Translations under genes and position numbers: made by a program
IMG/VR virus record: IMGVR_UViG_3300033146_001182
Span: 24,776 to 88,775 of that record
Direction: 5' to 3' (one strand)
Length of the DNA stretch: 64,000 bases
Source: a virus
Shown: positions 8,257 to 16,575 of the stretch, piece after piece
Layout: every line of letters begins with the position of its first letter
How positions within the stretch are numbered: position 1 is the first letter of the stretch
The notes under the pieces: generated by a model
Databases searched by the model: none
The model's input: the letters and a program-made list of their open reading frames with translations, nothing else
What the model was told of the DNA's origin: nothing

Positions 8257-8603
8257 TATTCAGTTCTTTCATATTTTATCTTTAATGTTTCTTTTAATAG
8301 ATTTTCGTGGACTGATTCTCTAGTCGCACCATATTGAGTGAAAACTAAAATCCCATATATAAAGAATAATGTTGTTGGATATCTATCAATATTAAATTCT
8401 TTTTTGAACTTTTTATTTTTATCACCATCTATTTCATAATACTTTACTTTTTCGCCATTGTAAAGATTGAATTTTTTTTCCCATTTTTTATATCGTGGCT
8501 TCAATAACTTACAAGGTCCACACCATTTCGCATGAACTTTTACTATTGCAATTCTATCATTATCAATTGTTTTATATGTTGAATCTGTCAATACTTTTAC
8601 CAT
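8256..8603 (-). CDS. Thioredoxin
   Basis: 115 aa with the active site AKWCGPCKLLKP at about residues 25-36 and the cis-Pro region DRYPTTLFF. Reduces disulfides in the cytoplasm and could supply electrons to the phage ribonucleotide reductase encoded near 31 kb. It overlaps the helicase stop by one base (co-transcribed). Confidence 0.93.
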   Translation of the reverse strand: MVKVLTDSTYKTIDNDRIAIVKVHAKWCGPCKLLKPRYKKWEKKFNLYNGEKVKYYEIDGDKNKKFKKEFNIDRYPTTLFFIYGILVFTQYGATRESVHENLLKETLKIKYERTE

Positions 8604-9976
8604 TATTCCCCACTTTGAACATGTAATTCTCGTTCATCCCCTGAACTTTCAATATCACTCATCCACAAATCCATTTCAGATGAACAATACATTTTCATTG
8701 ATCTACCATCATAAAAGAACTTATCCATTTCTCCTACTCTACCTCCAAAACGATTTTTTACAATTTTCCAATGAACCTCATTTTTATAAATCATATGTTC
8801 ATCATCAGCACCCATAATCATCATAAAATCTGCTGTTGCAGGAACACCCATTGATTCAGCAATACTATTAAAATCAACATCACCAAATGACATAAAAGTT
8901 CCTGATCTATTCAACTGTGATACAGATACCATTGGAATATCAAATTCAAATCCCATTGCTCGTGTTTCTTCTGCAATTGATTTTACTGTTCCATATGAAT
9001 TATCACTACCTTTATTATCTTCTGCTGACATTAAGTTAAGATAATCAAAAAAGAAAATATCAATATCAATTCCTCTTAACTTTAATTCTCTTACCCAAGC
9101 TCTAAAATCTTTAACAGAGGCTTTACCTGTAGGAAAGGATTTAATATATAATTGTCCTCTACCTTCTGTTGCTTTAGTTTCTCTTAATTTTTGTGTTAAT
9201 TGTTGTTGTAATCTTTGATTGAAATAAAATCTATTAATATCCAATTTTGAATAGATACCATCAAATCGTTGAGCAAACATATCTTCACTCATTTCCAATG
9301 ATGCTAATGCTACATTTTTTCCATTTAATACTTGTCTGGCAATCATATTTGCCATAACATTGGACTTAAAACCATGAACTTTTGCAACGAACACACTTAA
9401 TGTTTTTGGTGGGAAACCTCCATTAATATATTCATCAAACACTGGAAAATATGTTGGTACTCGTTGGGTATCATCAGTAAACATTCTGTGTAATCTTGGA
9501 CCCAAATCACCGAAATAATTCAACCCTAAATCTACATCTAATGTTCTACATAATGCTTCTTCAACAAGATTTCTAATTTCATGTGTATTATCACCATCCT
9601 CAATAACATCAACAGATCGTCTGATTGCATCTTTAATGGCTTTATCACGCAGATACAAATCAGTTTGTTCCATCAACCAATCACGATGTTGTGTTATATT
9701 GATATCCATATTGTCAATTTCAGAAAGATAACTTCTCATATCTTCCCTAATATCAGCTGGAACATTATTAATCATTAAATCTTTAGATGGGATGGTTTTA
9801 TGTTGTTCAAAATATTGTTTTACGAATGTAAATATTTCTCTAACAACAGGGGAATCAAAGTAATCTTCTTCAAATACTCTAATTACAGTTACAATAAAAT
9901 CTTTATCTTCTAATAAGGCTTTTGCAACAACTTGTTCTAAATACTCAATGTTATCGGTTAATGTGGCTTCTGTCAA
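8603..9976 (-). CDS. 41: Replicative DNA helicase, DnaB/gp41-like
   Basis: 457 aa. N-terminal helical domain, then a RecA-type core. Walker B is IDIFFFDYLNLMSA and a DnaB-type arm follows (VSVSQLNRSGTF). The Walker A equivalent at residues 198-205 reads AKVHGFKS, with Phe where the second Gly is expected. The start is a TTG (AGGAG nine bases upstream); the ATG nearby is in another frame and runs into a stop. Unwinds the fork with the gp61-type primase. Confidence 0.9.
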   Translation of the reverse strand: MTEATLTDNIEYLEQVVAKALLEDKDFIVTVIRVFEEDYFDSPVVREIFTFVKQYFEQHKTIPSKDLMINNVPADIREDMRSYLSEIDNMDINITQHRDWLMEQTDLYLRDKAIKDAIRRSVDVIEDGDNTHEIRNLVEEALCRTLDVDLGLNYFGDLGPRLHRMFTDDTQRVPTYFPVFDEYINGGFPPKTLSVFVAKVHGFKSNVMANMIARQVLNGKNVALASLEMSEDMFAQRFDGIYSKLDINRFYFNQRLQQQLTQKLRETKATEGRGQLYIKSFPTGKASVKDFRAWVRELKLRGIDIDIFFFDYLNLMSAEDNKGSDNSYGTVKSIAEETRAMGFEFDIPMVSVSQLNRSGTFMSFGDVDFNSIAESMGVPATADFMMIMGADDEHMIYKNEVHWKIVKNRFGGRVGEMDKFFYDGRSMKMYCSSEMDLWMSDIESSGDERELHVQSGE

Positions 9977-10006
9977 ATCTCATTTCTCCTAATTTATTAT
10001 TGAGAT

Positions 10007-10035
10007 AGAATACCAGATATTATATCAAATGTCAA
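10007..10035 (-). promoter_or_regulatory. Promoter for the helicase-thioredoxin unit
   Basis: Minus-strand TTGACA (10030-10035), 17 bp, TATTCT (10007-10012), about 31 bases upstream of the TTG start of the helicase. Confidence 0.7.
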
Positions 10036-10047
10036 TATGGGTGAATG

Positions 10048-10076
10048 TTTACATATAAGGTATTTTGTGATAATAT
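10048..10076 (+). promoter_or_regulatory. Promoter for the plus-strand uvsY-uvsW operon
   Basis: Plus-strand TTTACA (10048-10053), 17 bp, TAATAT (10071-10076). The predicted start site falls within a few bases of the ATG at 10084, so the first gene may be translated from a nearly leaderless message. Confidence 0.6.
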
Positions 10077-10083
10077 TTCTGTT

Positions 10084-10341
10084 ATGAATAATAAACAAAA
10101 ATTAAAACAATTATTTGATGAATATTGTAAAACTAATAATCCTAAAACTCTTGATATGATTAAGATTTTATGTGATATACCTTTATCTATCAAGATTCCT
10201 ATTAAAATTGTAATGGAAACAGCAGTAAGAAAAATGAATACAGATGAAATGGACATACCAGAAGATCGTATAGAAAAAAATGATATTGAAGATATTAAAG
10301 ATATTCTTGGTATTGATTTAAAGGATTTATTCAAAATATGA
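10084..10341 (+). CDS. Hypothetical protein, 85 aa
   Basis: Begins MNNKQKLKQLFDEYC; helical and acidic towards the end (EDIKDILGIDLKDLF). An alternative in-frame start at 10045 (after GGGTGA) would add 13 residues that overlap the promoter. First gene of the plus-strand recombination operon, overlapping uvsY by 4 bases. No family recognised. Confidence 0.65.
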   Translation: MNNKQKLKQLFDEYCKTNNPKTLDMIKILCDIPLSIKIPIKIVMETAVRKMNTDEMDIPEDRIEKNDIEDIKDILGIDLKDLFKI

Positions 10342-10829
10342 GTGACGAAAAAGATTATTCGGAATTATTAAGAGGTTATAATACAGAAACAAAATCAGTC
10401 ATTGAAAAAATTAGAGATGAATTGAATGAAGATGTATTATTTGGAAAATTAGAAGAACAATATAATGTTTATGATATTTTGATGTTCAATGAATTCACTA
10501 TAAAAGAACGGTTAGAACGAAATGCCTTTCATTATAAAGATTTTCGACTAAAATATCTACAAGAAATGGCTAAATACGAACAGGTAAAAGAACATCTTGA
10601 AAAGAAAATTGGTGAAAAATATCAAATACTTAAAGAAGGTTCTGTTAAATTAACAAAAACTGAAATTGAGAAATATTATTTACCAAAAGATGAAGAATTA
10701 CTTAAATTAAAGTCATTGGTCAGAAAACAAGAAATCAGAGCAAATTACTTTCAAGCTGTTTGTGATGCCTTTGATAAACAAGGATGGGCAATGAAAAACT
10801 TTATAGAAAATCAAAAAGGTGGTTTCTGA
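10338..10829 (+). CDS. uvsY: UvsY-like recombination mediator
   Basis: 163 aa, slightly longer than T4 UvsY. It has the same layout: a short acidic N-terminus (IRDELNEDVLFGKLEEQY), long amphipathic helices (KYLQEMAKYEQVKEHLEKK), and a C-terminal block (FQAVCDAFDKQGWAMKNFIE) matching T4 UvsY's LDAIKSRGFAIKHIQ region. In T4 it loads the recombinase UvsX onto gp32-coated ssDNA. Its position right before uvsW supports the call. Confidence 0.8.
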   Translation: MSDEKDYSELLRGYNTETKSVIEKIRDELNEDVLFGKLEEQYNVYDILMFNEFTIKERLERNAFHYKDFRLKYLQEMAKYEQVKEHLEKKIGEKYQILKEGSVKLTKTEIEKYYLPKDEELLKLKSLVRKQEIRANYFQAVCDAFDKQGWAMKNFIENQKGGF

Positions 10830-10834
10830 TATAA

Positions 10835-12280
10835 ATGATTAACTTTGTATTACATGATTCTTTACATATTAAAATTGATACTGAAAATTGGGATTACTAT
10901 AGAGCAGTAAAAGATTACTTTAGTTATTATAAACCTAATTATAAGTTTATGCCAAGATATAAAGCAGGTCTATGGGATGGTAAAATATCATTGTTTAATG
11001 GTTATAATCAAACTATTCCATATGGATTGATGTTAGACTTATTGAAATATCATAAAAAAGAATGGTCAGATGTTCCATATTCTTTATCTGATGAAGTAAA
11101 ACAACTATTTAATGGGATACCACCTGTATATAAAAAAGATTTATTATTTGAACCATATGATTATCAAGATGATTGTATTTCTGCTTGTCTAAAAACATCA
11201 AAAGGTATCATTAGGTCTGCAACAGCATCAGGTAAAAGTATTATGATCTCATATGTATTAAGAACATTATGGGAATCAGGTCAAATTGAAAATGCTATTA
11301 TTATTGTGCCTTCAATTGGATTGGTTACTCAGTTTTATACAGATATGGAAGATTATGGTATTGATATGAAATTAATAGGTAGAGTTGGTGATGATTGGAG
11401 AGAATGGGAAAAACCAATTGTCATATCAACATGGCAATCATTACAAAATGTTCCTGAACAAATGAATAGAATGGATGTTGTTGTGGTTGATGAAGTTCAT
11501 GGTGCAAAAGCTGATGTTTTATCTGGATTATTACAACAAGCAACTAGAGCAAGATTTAGATATGGATTTACTGGAACAATGCCTAGTTCACCATTAGAAC
11601 AAAATCAAATTAAATCTTATTTAGGTCCTGTATTGAGAGAATATGGTAGTGTAGAATTAGCTAAACTTGGTTATGTTGCAAAATGTATTATTAATATGGT
11701 TTATATTAATTATGATGAAAAACCTAAAGGTAATTATAATGAAGTTAAAGATCAATGTTTTAATAATATTTTTAGATTAGGTATTATTAAAAATATTATT
11801 CTTAAAACAGATGATAACATATTATTATTAGTAGGAAAAGTAGAAGATGAAGGTGAAATGTTAAAAGAATTGTTGATTGATGATCCTTTGTTTGAAAAAT
11901 ATGAAATTGAATTTTTATCAGGTAAAGATGATGGAACTGAAAGAGAAAAATGGCGTAAATATATGGATACAAGTAATAATACTATTCTTATCGCTACTTA
12001 TGGTATTTTTCAACAAGGTATTAACATTAAGTCTTTATCTAATTTAATACTTGCATCACCATTCAAAAGTAAAGTTAGAGTTTTACAATCCATTGGTAGA
12101 ACATTAAGATTACATGCAGATAAAAAGAATGGTGCTGTTATATGGGATATTTGTGATAGAGTTAAATATCTTGATAAACATGCTGATACAAGAATGAAAC
12201 ATTATTCTATTGAAGGGTTTGAAGTAGTAGACCATGAATTAGTAGAAGGGAATATATACGAAAACACCCTATTTGACTAG
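10835..12280 (+). CDS. uvsW: UvsW-like superfamily 2 helicase
   Basis: 481 aa (T4 UvsW has 503). The N-terminal substrate domain includes FMPRYKAGLWDGKISLFNG, as in T4 (NPRFRYGNWDGRIRLL). Walker A is SATASGKS (about 128-135), motif II is DEVH, motif III is GFTGTM, and the C-terminal helicase half includes ATYGIFQQGINIKSLS and QSIGRTLR. It remodels branched DNA and unwinds R-loops, switching T4-type replication from origin to recombination mode. Its stop codon lies inside a convergent terminator. Confidence 0.93.
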   Translation: MINFVLHDSLHIKIDTENWDYYRAVKDYFSYYKPNYKFMPRYKAGLWDGKISLFNGYNQTIPYGLMLDLLKYHKKEWSDVPYSLSDEVKQLFNGIPPVYKKDLLFEPYDYQDDCISACLKTSKGIIRSATASGKSIMISYVLRTLWESGQIENAIIIVPSIGLVTQFYTDMEDYGIDMKLIGRVGDDWREWEKPIVISTWQSLQNVPEQMNRMDVVVVDEVHGAKADVLSGLLQQATRARFRYGFTGTMPSSPLEQNQIKSYLGPVLREYGSVELAKLGYVAKCIINMVYINYDEKPKGNYNEVKDQCFNNIFRLGIIKNIILKTDDNILLLVGKVEDEGEMLKELLIDDPLFEKYEIEFLSGKDDGTEREKWRKYMDTSNNTILIATYGIFQQGINIKSLSNLILASPFKSKVRVLQSIGRTLRLHADKKNGAVIWDICDRVKYLDKHADTRMKHYSIEGFEVVDHELVEGNIYENTLFD

Positions 12281-12287
12281 GGTGTTT
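12262..12287. terminator. Bidirectional terminator between convergent operons
   Basis: Perfect 10-bp stem, AAACACCCTA (12262-12271) with TAGGGTGTTT (12278-12287), 6-base loop. It ends the plus-strand uvsW operon and the minus-strand 17.2-12.3 kb late operon. Confidence 0.85.
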
Positions 12288-12296
12288 AGTAATTCA

Positions 12297-12584
12297 TTAA
12301 TTTTGACCAACATAAGGTCCTTTATGTAATTTCAAATATTTTTCTCGTCCAATAGCATCAACAACTTCAGCATCTTTGGATGATCTTAATTGTTTCAAAA
12401 CACCATTTGCAGTTTTCCTTGAAACAACCGTACTTCTTGGTGTGTCAAATGGGGAATAAATCCACTCGTATTGATTTTTTTGTCCTTTTATTTTATGTAA
12501 TACCTTTCCATCAGGTTGAACAAGTAACCATACATTAGCAGTAGATTCATTCAACATCACATCAATCCTTTCTAATATATCCAT
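12297..12584 (-). CDS. Small protein with capsid-targeting-like leader, 95 aa
   Basis: Begins MDILERIDVMLNESTANVW; the LNE-S step matches the gp21-type cleavage consensus (L/I-x-E, then small residue). The body is a small alpha/beta domain (WLLVQPDGKVLHKIKG, GREKYLKLHKGPYVGQN). Last gene of the late operon, directly before the convergent terminator. Confidence 0.65.
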   Translation of the reverse strand: MDILERIDVMLNESTANVWLLVQPDGKVLHKIKGQKNQYEWIYSPFDTPRSTVVSRKTANGVLKQLRSSKDAEVVDAIGREKYLKLHKGPYVGQN

Positions 12585-12788
12585 TTAATGTTTCCATCCT
12601 CCCGCATTTTTAGCAAATTGAGCCATTTTTCTTACATGTGGATCATCACTATTAAGACCCTTTTGAATATCAGCATCAGTAATAGGTTCATCTTCATCTT
12701 TACCTAACCATTGATGAAATGCACCTTTTTTTAATTTTAATTTCATTTTTTCTAAAATATATTTTTCTACTACTTCATCAATACTCAT
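12585..12788 (-). CDS. Small protein with capsid-targeting-like leader, 67 aa
   Basis: Start set at MSIDEVVEKYILEKMK because AAGGATTGAAATT precedes it and it overlaps the upstream stop in an ATGA junction. The body (GAFHQWLGKDEDEPITDADI, then DPHVRKMAQFAKNAGGW) resembles a small phage family with an H-x2-LG core and an A-x-FAK tail, often found as free-standing or fused modules of unknown role. Confidence 0.65.
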   Translation of the reverse strand: MSIDEVVEKYILEKMKLKLKKGAFHQWLGKDEDEPITDADIQKGLNSDDPHVRKMAQFAKNAGGWKH

Positions 12789-13087
12789 AATTTCAATCCT
12801 TTTAGTGGTTTTACCCAACCTTCACCACTCTTTTGATCTGAAAACCCTGTAAATTCTGTTTTTCCTGCTTCTGGAAAATAATTCGGATTGTTTGGCATTT
12901 CAACACTCGAATCTTTTTCAAGCCAATGATACGCTCCTTCGGGTGTTTTCCCTAAATATTTCGCCCATTTTGGGGCATCTTTTAGAATTGGTTTGCCTAC
13001 AGTAACCTTAACTTTTAATTTTCTACCTAATTTGTTTAATATTGTACCCTCACTAATATATTTTCCTACTACTTCATCAATATTCAT
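12785..13087 (-). CDS. Small protein with capsid-targeting-like leader, 100 aa
   Basis: Start at MNIDEVVGKYISEGTI (GAGG six bases upstream). YISE-G is a good gp21-type site, and the leader is nearly the same as that of the next gene (MSIDEVVEKYILE), which suggests duplication or a shared targeting signal. The body includes GKTPEGAYHWLEKDSS. Function unknown. Confidence 0.65.
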   Translation of the reverse strand: MNIDEVVGKYISEGTILNKLGRKLKVKVTVGKPILKDAPKWAKYLGKTPEGAYHWLEKDSSVEMPNNPNYFPEAGKTEFTGFSDQKSGEGWVKPLKGLKL

Positions 13088-13095
13088 AGTATACC

Positions 13096-13410
13096 TCAAC
13101 TAATATACATGTTCAATTCAAAACGACCTTCATCACCATAAATCTGAACATGTAACATCTTTTTTTGTTCTTTGTTATTTTTATATAACTTCAAATCAAA
13201 TTTATTAGTTTTTCCATTTGTCGGTTTCTTTGGACCTCGTCCAATTTCATCAAACATTTGTGAACCAATATTTTCTTTATCGGATTCATCATCTAATGTA
13301 TATCCATTTTTCTTTACAAACTTCTCAATCTCTGATACAGCATCAGAATATGATTTGTGATAAATCTCATAATCTTTTTTACCTTCATTTAGATATTTTT
13401 CTAATTTCAT
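13096..13410 (-). CDS. Small protein with capsid-targeting leader, 104 aa
   Basis: Begins MKLEKYLNEGKKDYEIY, a clear T4-like leader with cleavage expected after YLNE. The mature part is a short helix followed by strands (KFDLKLYKNNKEQKKMLHVQ). AGGAGATCATC precedes the ATG. No known domain. Confidence 0.7.
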   Translation of the reverse strand: MKLEKYLNEGKKDYEIYHKSYSDAVSEIEKFVKKNGYTLDDESDKENIGSQMFDEIGRGPKKPTNGKTNKFDLKLYKNNKEQKKMLHVQIYGDEGRFELNMYIS

Positions 13411-13419
13411 GATGATCTC

Positions 13420-13806
13420 CTAATATTTATTCCTTAATAATTTCTTTTCCCAAGGTCCATATGTCTTGAATTCAGTAACTTTTCTACTCATTTCTTCATA
13501 TGTATAACAGTATACATTTTTTTTATCAATTTGTCCAATTTCATAATACATCTTTTTTGGAAGTTTAATTGGTATTGTTTCATCTATAACAATTTGATTA
13601 TCCTCCACCCAAGCATGAGTATAAACGATACCTTCTATATTTCCTTGTCCTGTTACCAATCCATGACACAATTTTAATCTTTTACTTTTGTGTGACATCA
13701 TATAATTCAATGCAACTTGAAAACAATCTCCACCTTGATTTGCATCAGGAATATCATCATGATAACCAAAGCCTTCAAATAATCTAAGAAATCTTGAATA
13801 TCTCAT
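13420..13806 (-). CDS. Papain/transglutaminase-like thiol domain with capsid-targeting-like leader, 128 aa
   Basis: Begins MRYSRFLRLFEGFGYHD (possible cleavage after LFE). It shows a Cys-His-Asp order typical of papain/transglutaminase-fold hydrolases: GGDCFQVALNYM (Cys near 28), IVYTHAWVEDN (His near 64) and QIVIDETIPI (Asp near 74). If packaged and injected it could act on a host target; enzyme activity is inferred from the triad only. It overlaps its upstream neighbour by one base. Confidence 0.6.
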   Translation of the reverse strand: MRYSRFLRLFEGFGYHDDIPDANQGGDCFQVALNYMMSHKSKRLKLCHGLVTGQGNIEGIVYTHAWVEDNQIVIDETIPIKLPKKMYYEIGQIDKKNVYCYTYEEMSRKVTEFKTYGPWEKKLLRNKY

Positions 13807-14507
13807 TACTTTTCCACCACAAAAGCTGTTTTCTTTCCATCTTTTTTCTTGGAAAACTCCATCCCCAAAGAATCAGCAATATCAATCAATGACAATGTGA
13901 GATCATCATTTGGTAAATATGTCAAGACAACCTCATCATCATAATTAGTTATATTAACATCAGCTTTAATACTTTTTAATTTTAACTGTTTATTTTTTGC
14001 CATCAATATTGACTTTGATAACATTTTACGATCATTTGATGATAATACTTCTTCATTGATGATTTCTGTATCTCCAATCCATGATGTAATTTTTTCAGTA
14101 ATATCCATAGTTTCCTCTTTATCATTACTTAATTTTTCTTCTTGATCAACTTCACCATCCTTAAAAGCGTCTTCTTTATCAGGGGATAATTCATGTCTTT
14201 TACCAGAAGTATGTTTCCATAATCTATCACCTAAAATACTTTTAAGACTATCTAATGTATCTGAATATGAATCATCAGAACCCATACCTATAGAATGTTC
14301 AAATTCATCGTAATTCCAATTTTCATCTTTATCAGCGGCAGGAACATACTTTATGGTTGAACCTGTCAATCTATTTGTTACCAATTCTGGAACATATTTA
14401 TCACCAAATACTGTTGTTCCTGTTGGCAAATCATCATCGGAAGCAGGTCCTGTTGAACCATCATCTGGATATCCACCTGTTACAGTAGTCTCAAATATAT
14501 TCTTCAT
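13806..14507 (-). CDS. Acidic protein with short capsid-targeting-like leader, 233 aa
   Basis: Begins MKNIFETTVTGGYPDDG (possible FE-T site). Long disordered-looking acidic N-terminal half (Asp/Ser/Gly rich), then a C-terminal alpha/beta domain (KADVNITNYDDEVVLTYLPN, LIDIADSLGMEFSKKK). Overlaps both neighbours by one base. No family recognised. Confidence 0.6.
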   Translation of the reverse strand: MKNIFETTVTGGYPDDGSTGPASDDDLPTGTTVFGDKYVPELVTNRLTGSTIKYVPAADKDENWNYDEFEHSIGMGSDDSYSDTLDSLKSILGDRLWKHTSGKRHELSPDKEDAFKDGEVDQEEKLSNDKEETMDITEKITSWIGDTEIINEEVLSSNDRKMLSKSILMAKNKQLKLKSIKADVNITNYDDEVVLTYLPNDDLTLSLIDIADSLGMEFSKKKDGKKTAFVVEK

Positions 14508-15226
14508 TAATAACTATACCATCCTTTTACTTTTTGTTTGATATTTTCTTTACTAATATCATTTGTATTTTCAAGATACTTTCCATTATTATTTATAAGT
14601 TCTTGAATAATATCTTGCCCATATAAGTTTTTTATTGGAGCAGAAAAGAAAGTATTTGTTTTTGAATATAATTTAGATACAACTTTATCAGTTAATTCAC
14701 CATCATTGTTGTTAACTTCTAAAAACCAATCAAATTCACTTTTGTAATAAGGTTTTAATCTATTAATTTTTTCCCATGTTTCAACAATAAAATCAACAGG
14801 AACATGTCTACCAATTCGTTTTTCTCTTTCTTCAGCACGAGCAATTGCTGCATCTAAATCAGTATTTACCCATAACATACCAGTATCATAACCATATGCC
14901 TCTAATATACCTTGTCTTGATTTGACATCACTTGTCTTTGACGATGTTCCATCAATCCATAAAGGTAATAAACTATTAATATATAATGTTAACTGATTGG
15001 CAGATATTCTTTTAATATCATCTTTGAAAAAATCCCATTGTCCTTTTGCACCTGCACCTAGAAACTCCACCCAAGTATCAGTGTTTACAACTCTTGGTTC
15101 AACACCACCACTTAATTTCTTTCTAACAAATGACTTACCAGCACCTGGAGTTCCTGCTAAAAATATCGCTTTTAATATACCCTTATCGTTAATACTTTCT
15201 GTTAACATATAATTTTCAAATTTCAT
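14507..15226 (-). CDS. Zeta-toxin/polynucleotide-kinase-like P-loop kinase with capsid-targeting leader
   Basis: 239 aa. Start placed at MKFENYMLTESINDKG (GGGGA five bases upstream), giving a leader with an LTE-S cleavage site. Walker A follows at LAGTPGAGKSFVRKKL, then VVNTDTWVEF, WIDGTSSKTSDVKSRQ and an arginine-rich lid (AIARAEEREKRIGRHV) like zeta toxins and small kinases. The substrate could be a nucleotide sugar, RNA end or protein. The packaged-kinase idea is an inference. Confidence 0.7.
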   Translation of the reverse strand: MKFENYMLTESINDKGILKAIFLAGTPGAGKSFVRKKLSGGVEPRVVNTDTWVEFLGAGAKGQWDFFKDDIKRISANQLTLYINSLLPLWIDGTSSKTSDVKSRQGILEAYGYDTGMLWVNTDLDAAIARAEEREKRIGRHVPVDFIVETWEKINRLKPYYKSEFDWFLEVNNNDGELTDKVVSKLYSKTNTFFSAPIKNLYGQDIIQELINNNGKYLENTNDISKENIKQKVKGWYSY

Positions 15227-15560
15227 CATGTTCCCCATTTAATTTGTTCGGATATCTTATATCACCCATTTGCCATCTTCCTAATGGTATGAACTTAATT
15301 ATTCCTTCTGAATTTCTTATAAAAATCCCCATTAGTGATATTTCTTCTATTACACCTTCAAATCCATCATATATTATTAATGTTCTTTTTGAAAATAAAT
15401 CAGAAAACCTTAACCTTACATATATTGCAATATTTTTAGTAATATTAACAATCATATTCATAATTATTAATAATATTATACCTTTAAGAAATATACTATA
15501 TAATTCTGGAGCAATTTCATTTAACAATTGCATTATTTGATCGGCTAATTGTGTTTCCAT
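15216..15560 (-). CDS. Membrane protein with MscS-like beta domain, 114 aa
   Basis: An N-terminal amphipathic part is followed by a hydrophobic segment (IFLKGIILLIIMNMIVNI, about 23-42) and a short soluble domain, DGFEGVIEEISLMGIFIR then EGIIKFIPLG, which looks like the beta domain of MscS channels. Far too short to be a channel on its own. Embedded in the late operon; it may modulate host membrane integrity or simply be membrane-anchored. Confidence 0.55.
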   Translation of the reverse strand: METQLADQIMQLLNEIAPELYSIFLKGIILLIIMNMIVNITKNIAIYVRLRFSDLFSKRTLIIYDGFEGVIEEISLMGIFIRNSEGIIKFIPLGRWQMGDIRYPNKLNGEHDEI

Positions 15561-15980
15561 TTAATCAATCTCAATAATTTTTATTTGTTTTCCTTCAACA
15601 ACAACATGTTCTGTTCCTGTTTTTGGTATATGTTTACCTTTCGGCAAAAATGTTATTAATTTAATATTACCTTGTGGGTCAATTGTACTTACAAATCCTT
15701 GTTTAAGACTTCTTGACCAAAATAAAATCTCTTCACCAGTATGAACACCCAATTCAATAGCTTTTTCAATAGCTTCTTTGAATAATCTTTTCAAATCTTC
15801 AACCGATAATTTATTTCGTTGAATTATTCTCTCCAACCCATGTGCAGTATTAATAATCCATTTATTTTTCCAAAAATATAAAAACTTACTACCCATACTT
15901 AATACATTATCAAGAACACCTTCTGATATATGCTTCTGAGAAACCTTTTCAGTTAATATAAATTCAATAAATGATTTCAT
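15561..15980 (-). CDS. Putative internal head protein with capsid-targeting leader, 139 aa
   Basis: Begins MKSFIEFILTEKVSQKH; FILTE is very close to T4's FIAE. The mature region has a helical part (GLERIIQRNKLSVEDLKRLF) and a strand part (FVSTIDPQGNIKLITFLP) reminiscent of small toxin-like or RNase-like folds, but no diagnostic motif. It overlaps the upstream gene by 4 bases. Confidence 0.65.
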   Translation of the reverse strand: MKSFIEFILTEKVSQKHISEGVLDNVLSMGSKFLYFWKNKWIINTAHGLERIIQRNKLSVEDLKRLFKEAIEKAIELGVHTGEEILFWSRSLKQGFVSTIDPQGNIKLITFLPKGKHIPKTGTEHVVVEGKQIKIIEID

Positions 15981-16273
15981 AAAATTAATCCTACATCACG
16001 TTTTGATAATTCAATCTTATACTTCTTTTTCATGAAATCTCGAAGTTCTTTTCGAATTTTATCAACTTCTTTCATGAATTTAATTTTTTGACCTGGAGCC
16101 ATACCTTTTGAATGCTTATCATAATAATTTTTAATCAACTTCGCACAAGATTTTGCTTGTTCTTTAGTTTTACAACTCTTTATAGATTTTTGAACTTTTT
16201 CTAAATCCTGTTCACGATTTTTATCTTCACCTTCGTTAATTTCAATATATTTTTCAACAATATCTTCAATCAT
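15977..16273 (-). CDS. Small helical protein with capsid-targeting-like leader, 98 aa
   Basis: Begins MIEDIVEKYIEINEGEDK (cleavage possible after INE). The body is helical and basic, with two Cys in KSCKTKEQAKSCAKLIKNYY and a MAPGQKIKFMKEVDKIRKEL segment. Short overlaps with both neighbours show tight coupling in the late operon. Confidence 0.6.
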   Translation of the reverse strand: MIEDIVEKYIEINEGEDKNREQDLEKVQKSIKSCKTKEQAKSCAKLIKNYYDKHSKGMAPGQKIKFMKEVDKIRKELRDFMKKKYKIELSKRDVGLIL

Positions 16274-16575
16274 TTGTTCTTCTCCTCGTGACGTTTTGTT
16301 TGTTTTTCATAACATAAAATAGCATCAGATAACCCATTATTATATGTTTTCATTTTTTGTGCATTACCTATCAATATATTTATGTTATATGCACTACCTA
16401 AATGACTGTTTGGGTCAAGTTCTACATAATTAGGTTTATTAGGAACAGTACAAGGATTATATACATATACTGTTTTTATGATCACCTTTGGTTCAGGTGG
16501 AATCGGTTTAGGACATCCACTAATTATTAAAGATATCATTAAGACGATTAACAGCATCAATACTCTTTTCATCAT
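16270..16575 (-). CDS. Outer-membrane spanin lipoprotein (Rz1-like)
   Basis: 101 aa with an N-terminal hydrophobic segment and lipobox LIISGC (Cys21), then a Pro-rich stretch (PKPIPPEPK). It overlaps the Rz-like gene by 56 bases in another frame, the usual architecture of o-spanin/i-spanin pairs in phages of Gram-negative hosts. It would link to Rz and fuse inner and outer membranes at lysis. Confidence 0.8.
   Translation of the reverse strand: MMKRVLMLLIVLMISLIISGCPKPIPPEPKVIIKTVYVYNPCTVPNKPNYVELDPNSHLGSAYNINILIGNAQKMKTYNNGLSDAILCYEKQTKRHEEKNK

Noticed and set aside
9965-9985. ATG just upstream of the helicase TTG start
   Set aside because: It is in another frame and reaches a stop after a few codons.
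10045-10083. Upstream start for the first plus-strand gene
   Set aside because: It overlaps the promoter and has a poorly spaced ribosome site; kept only as an alternative.
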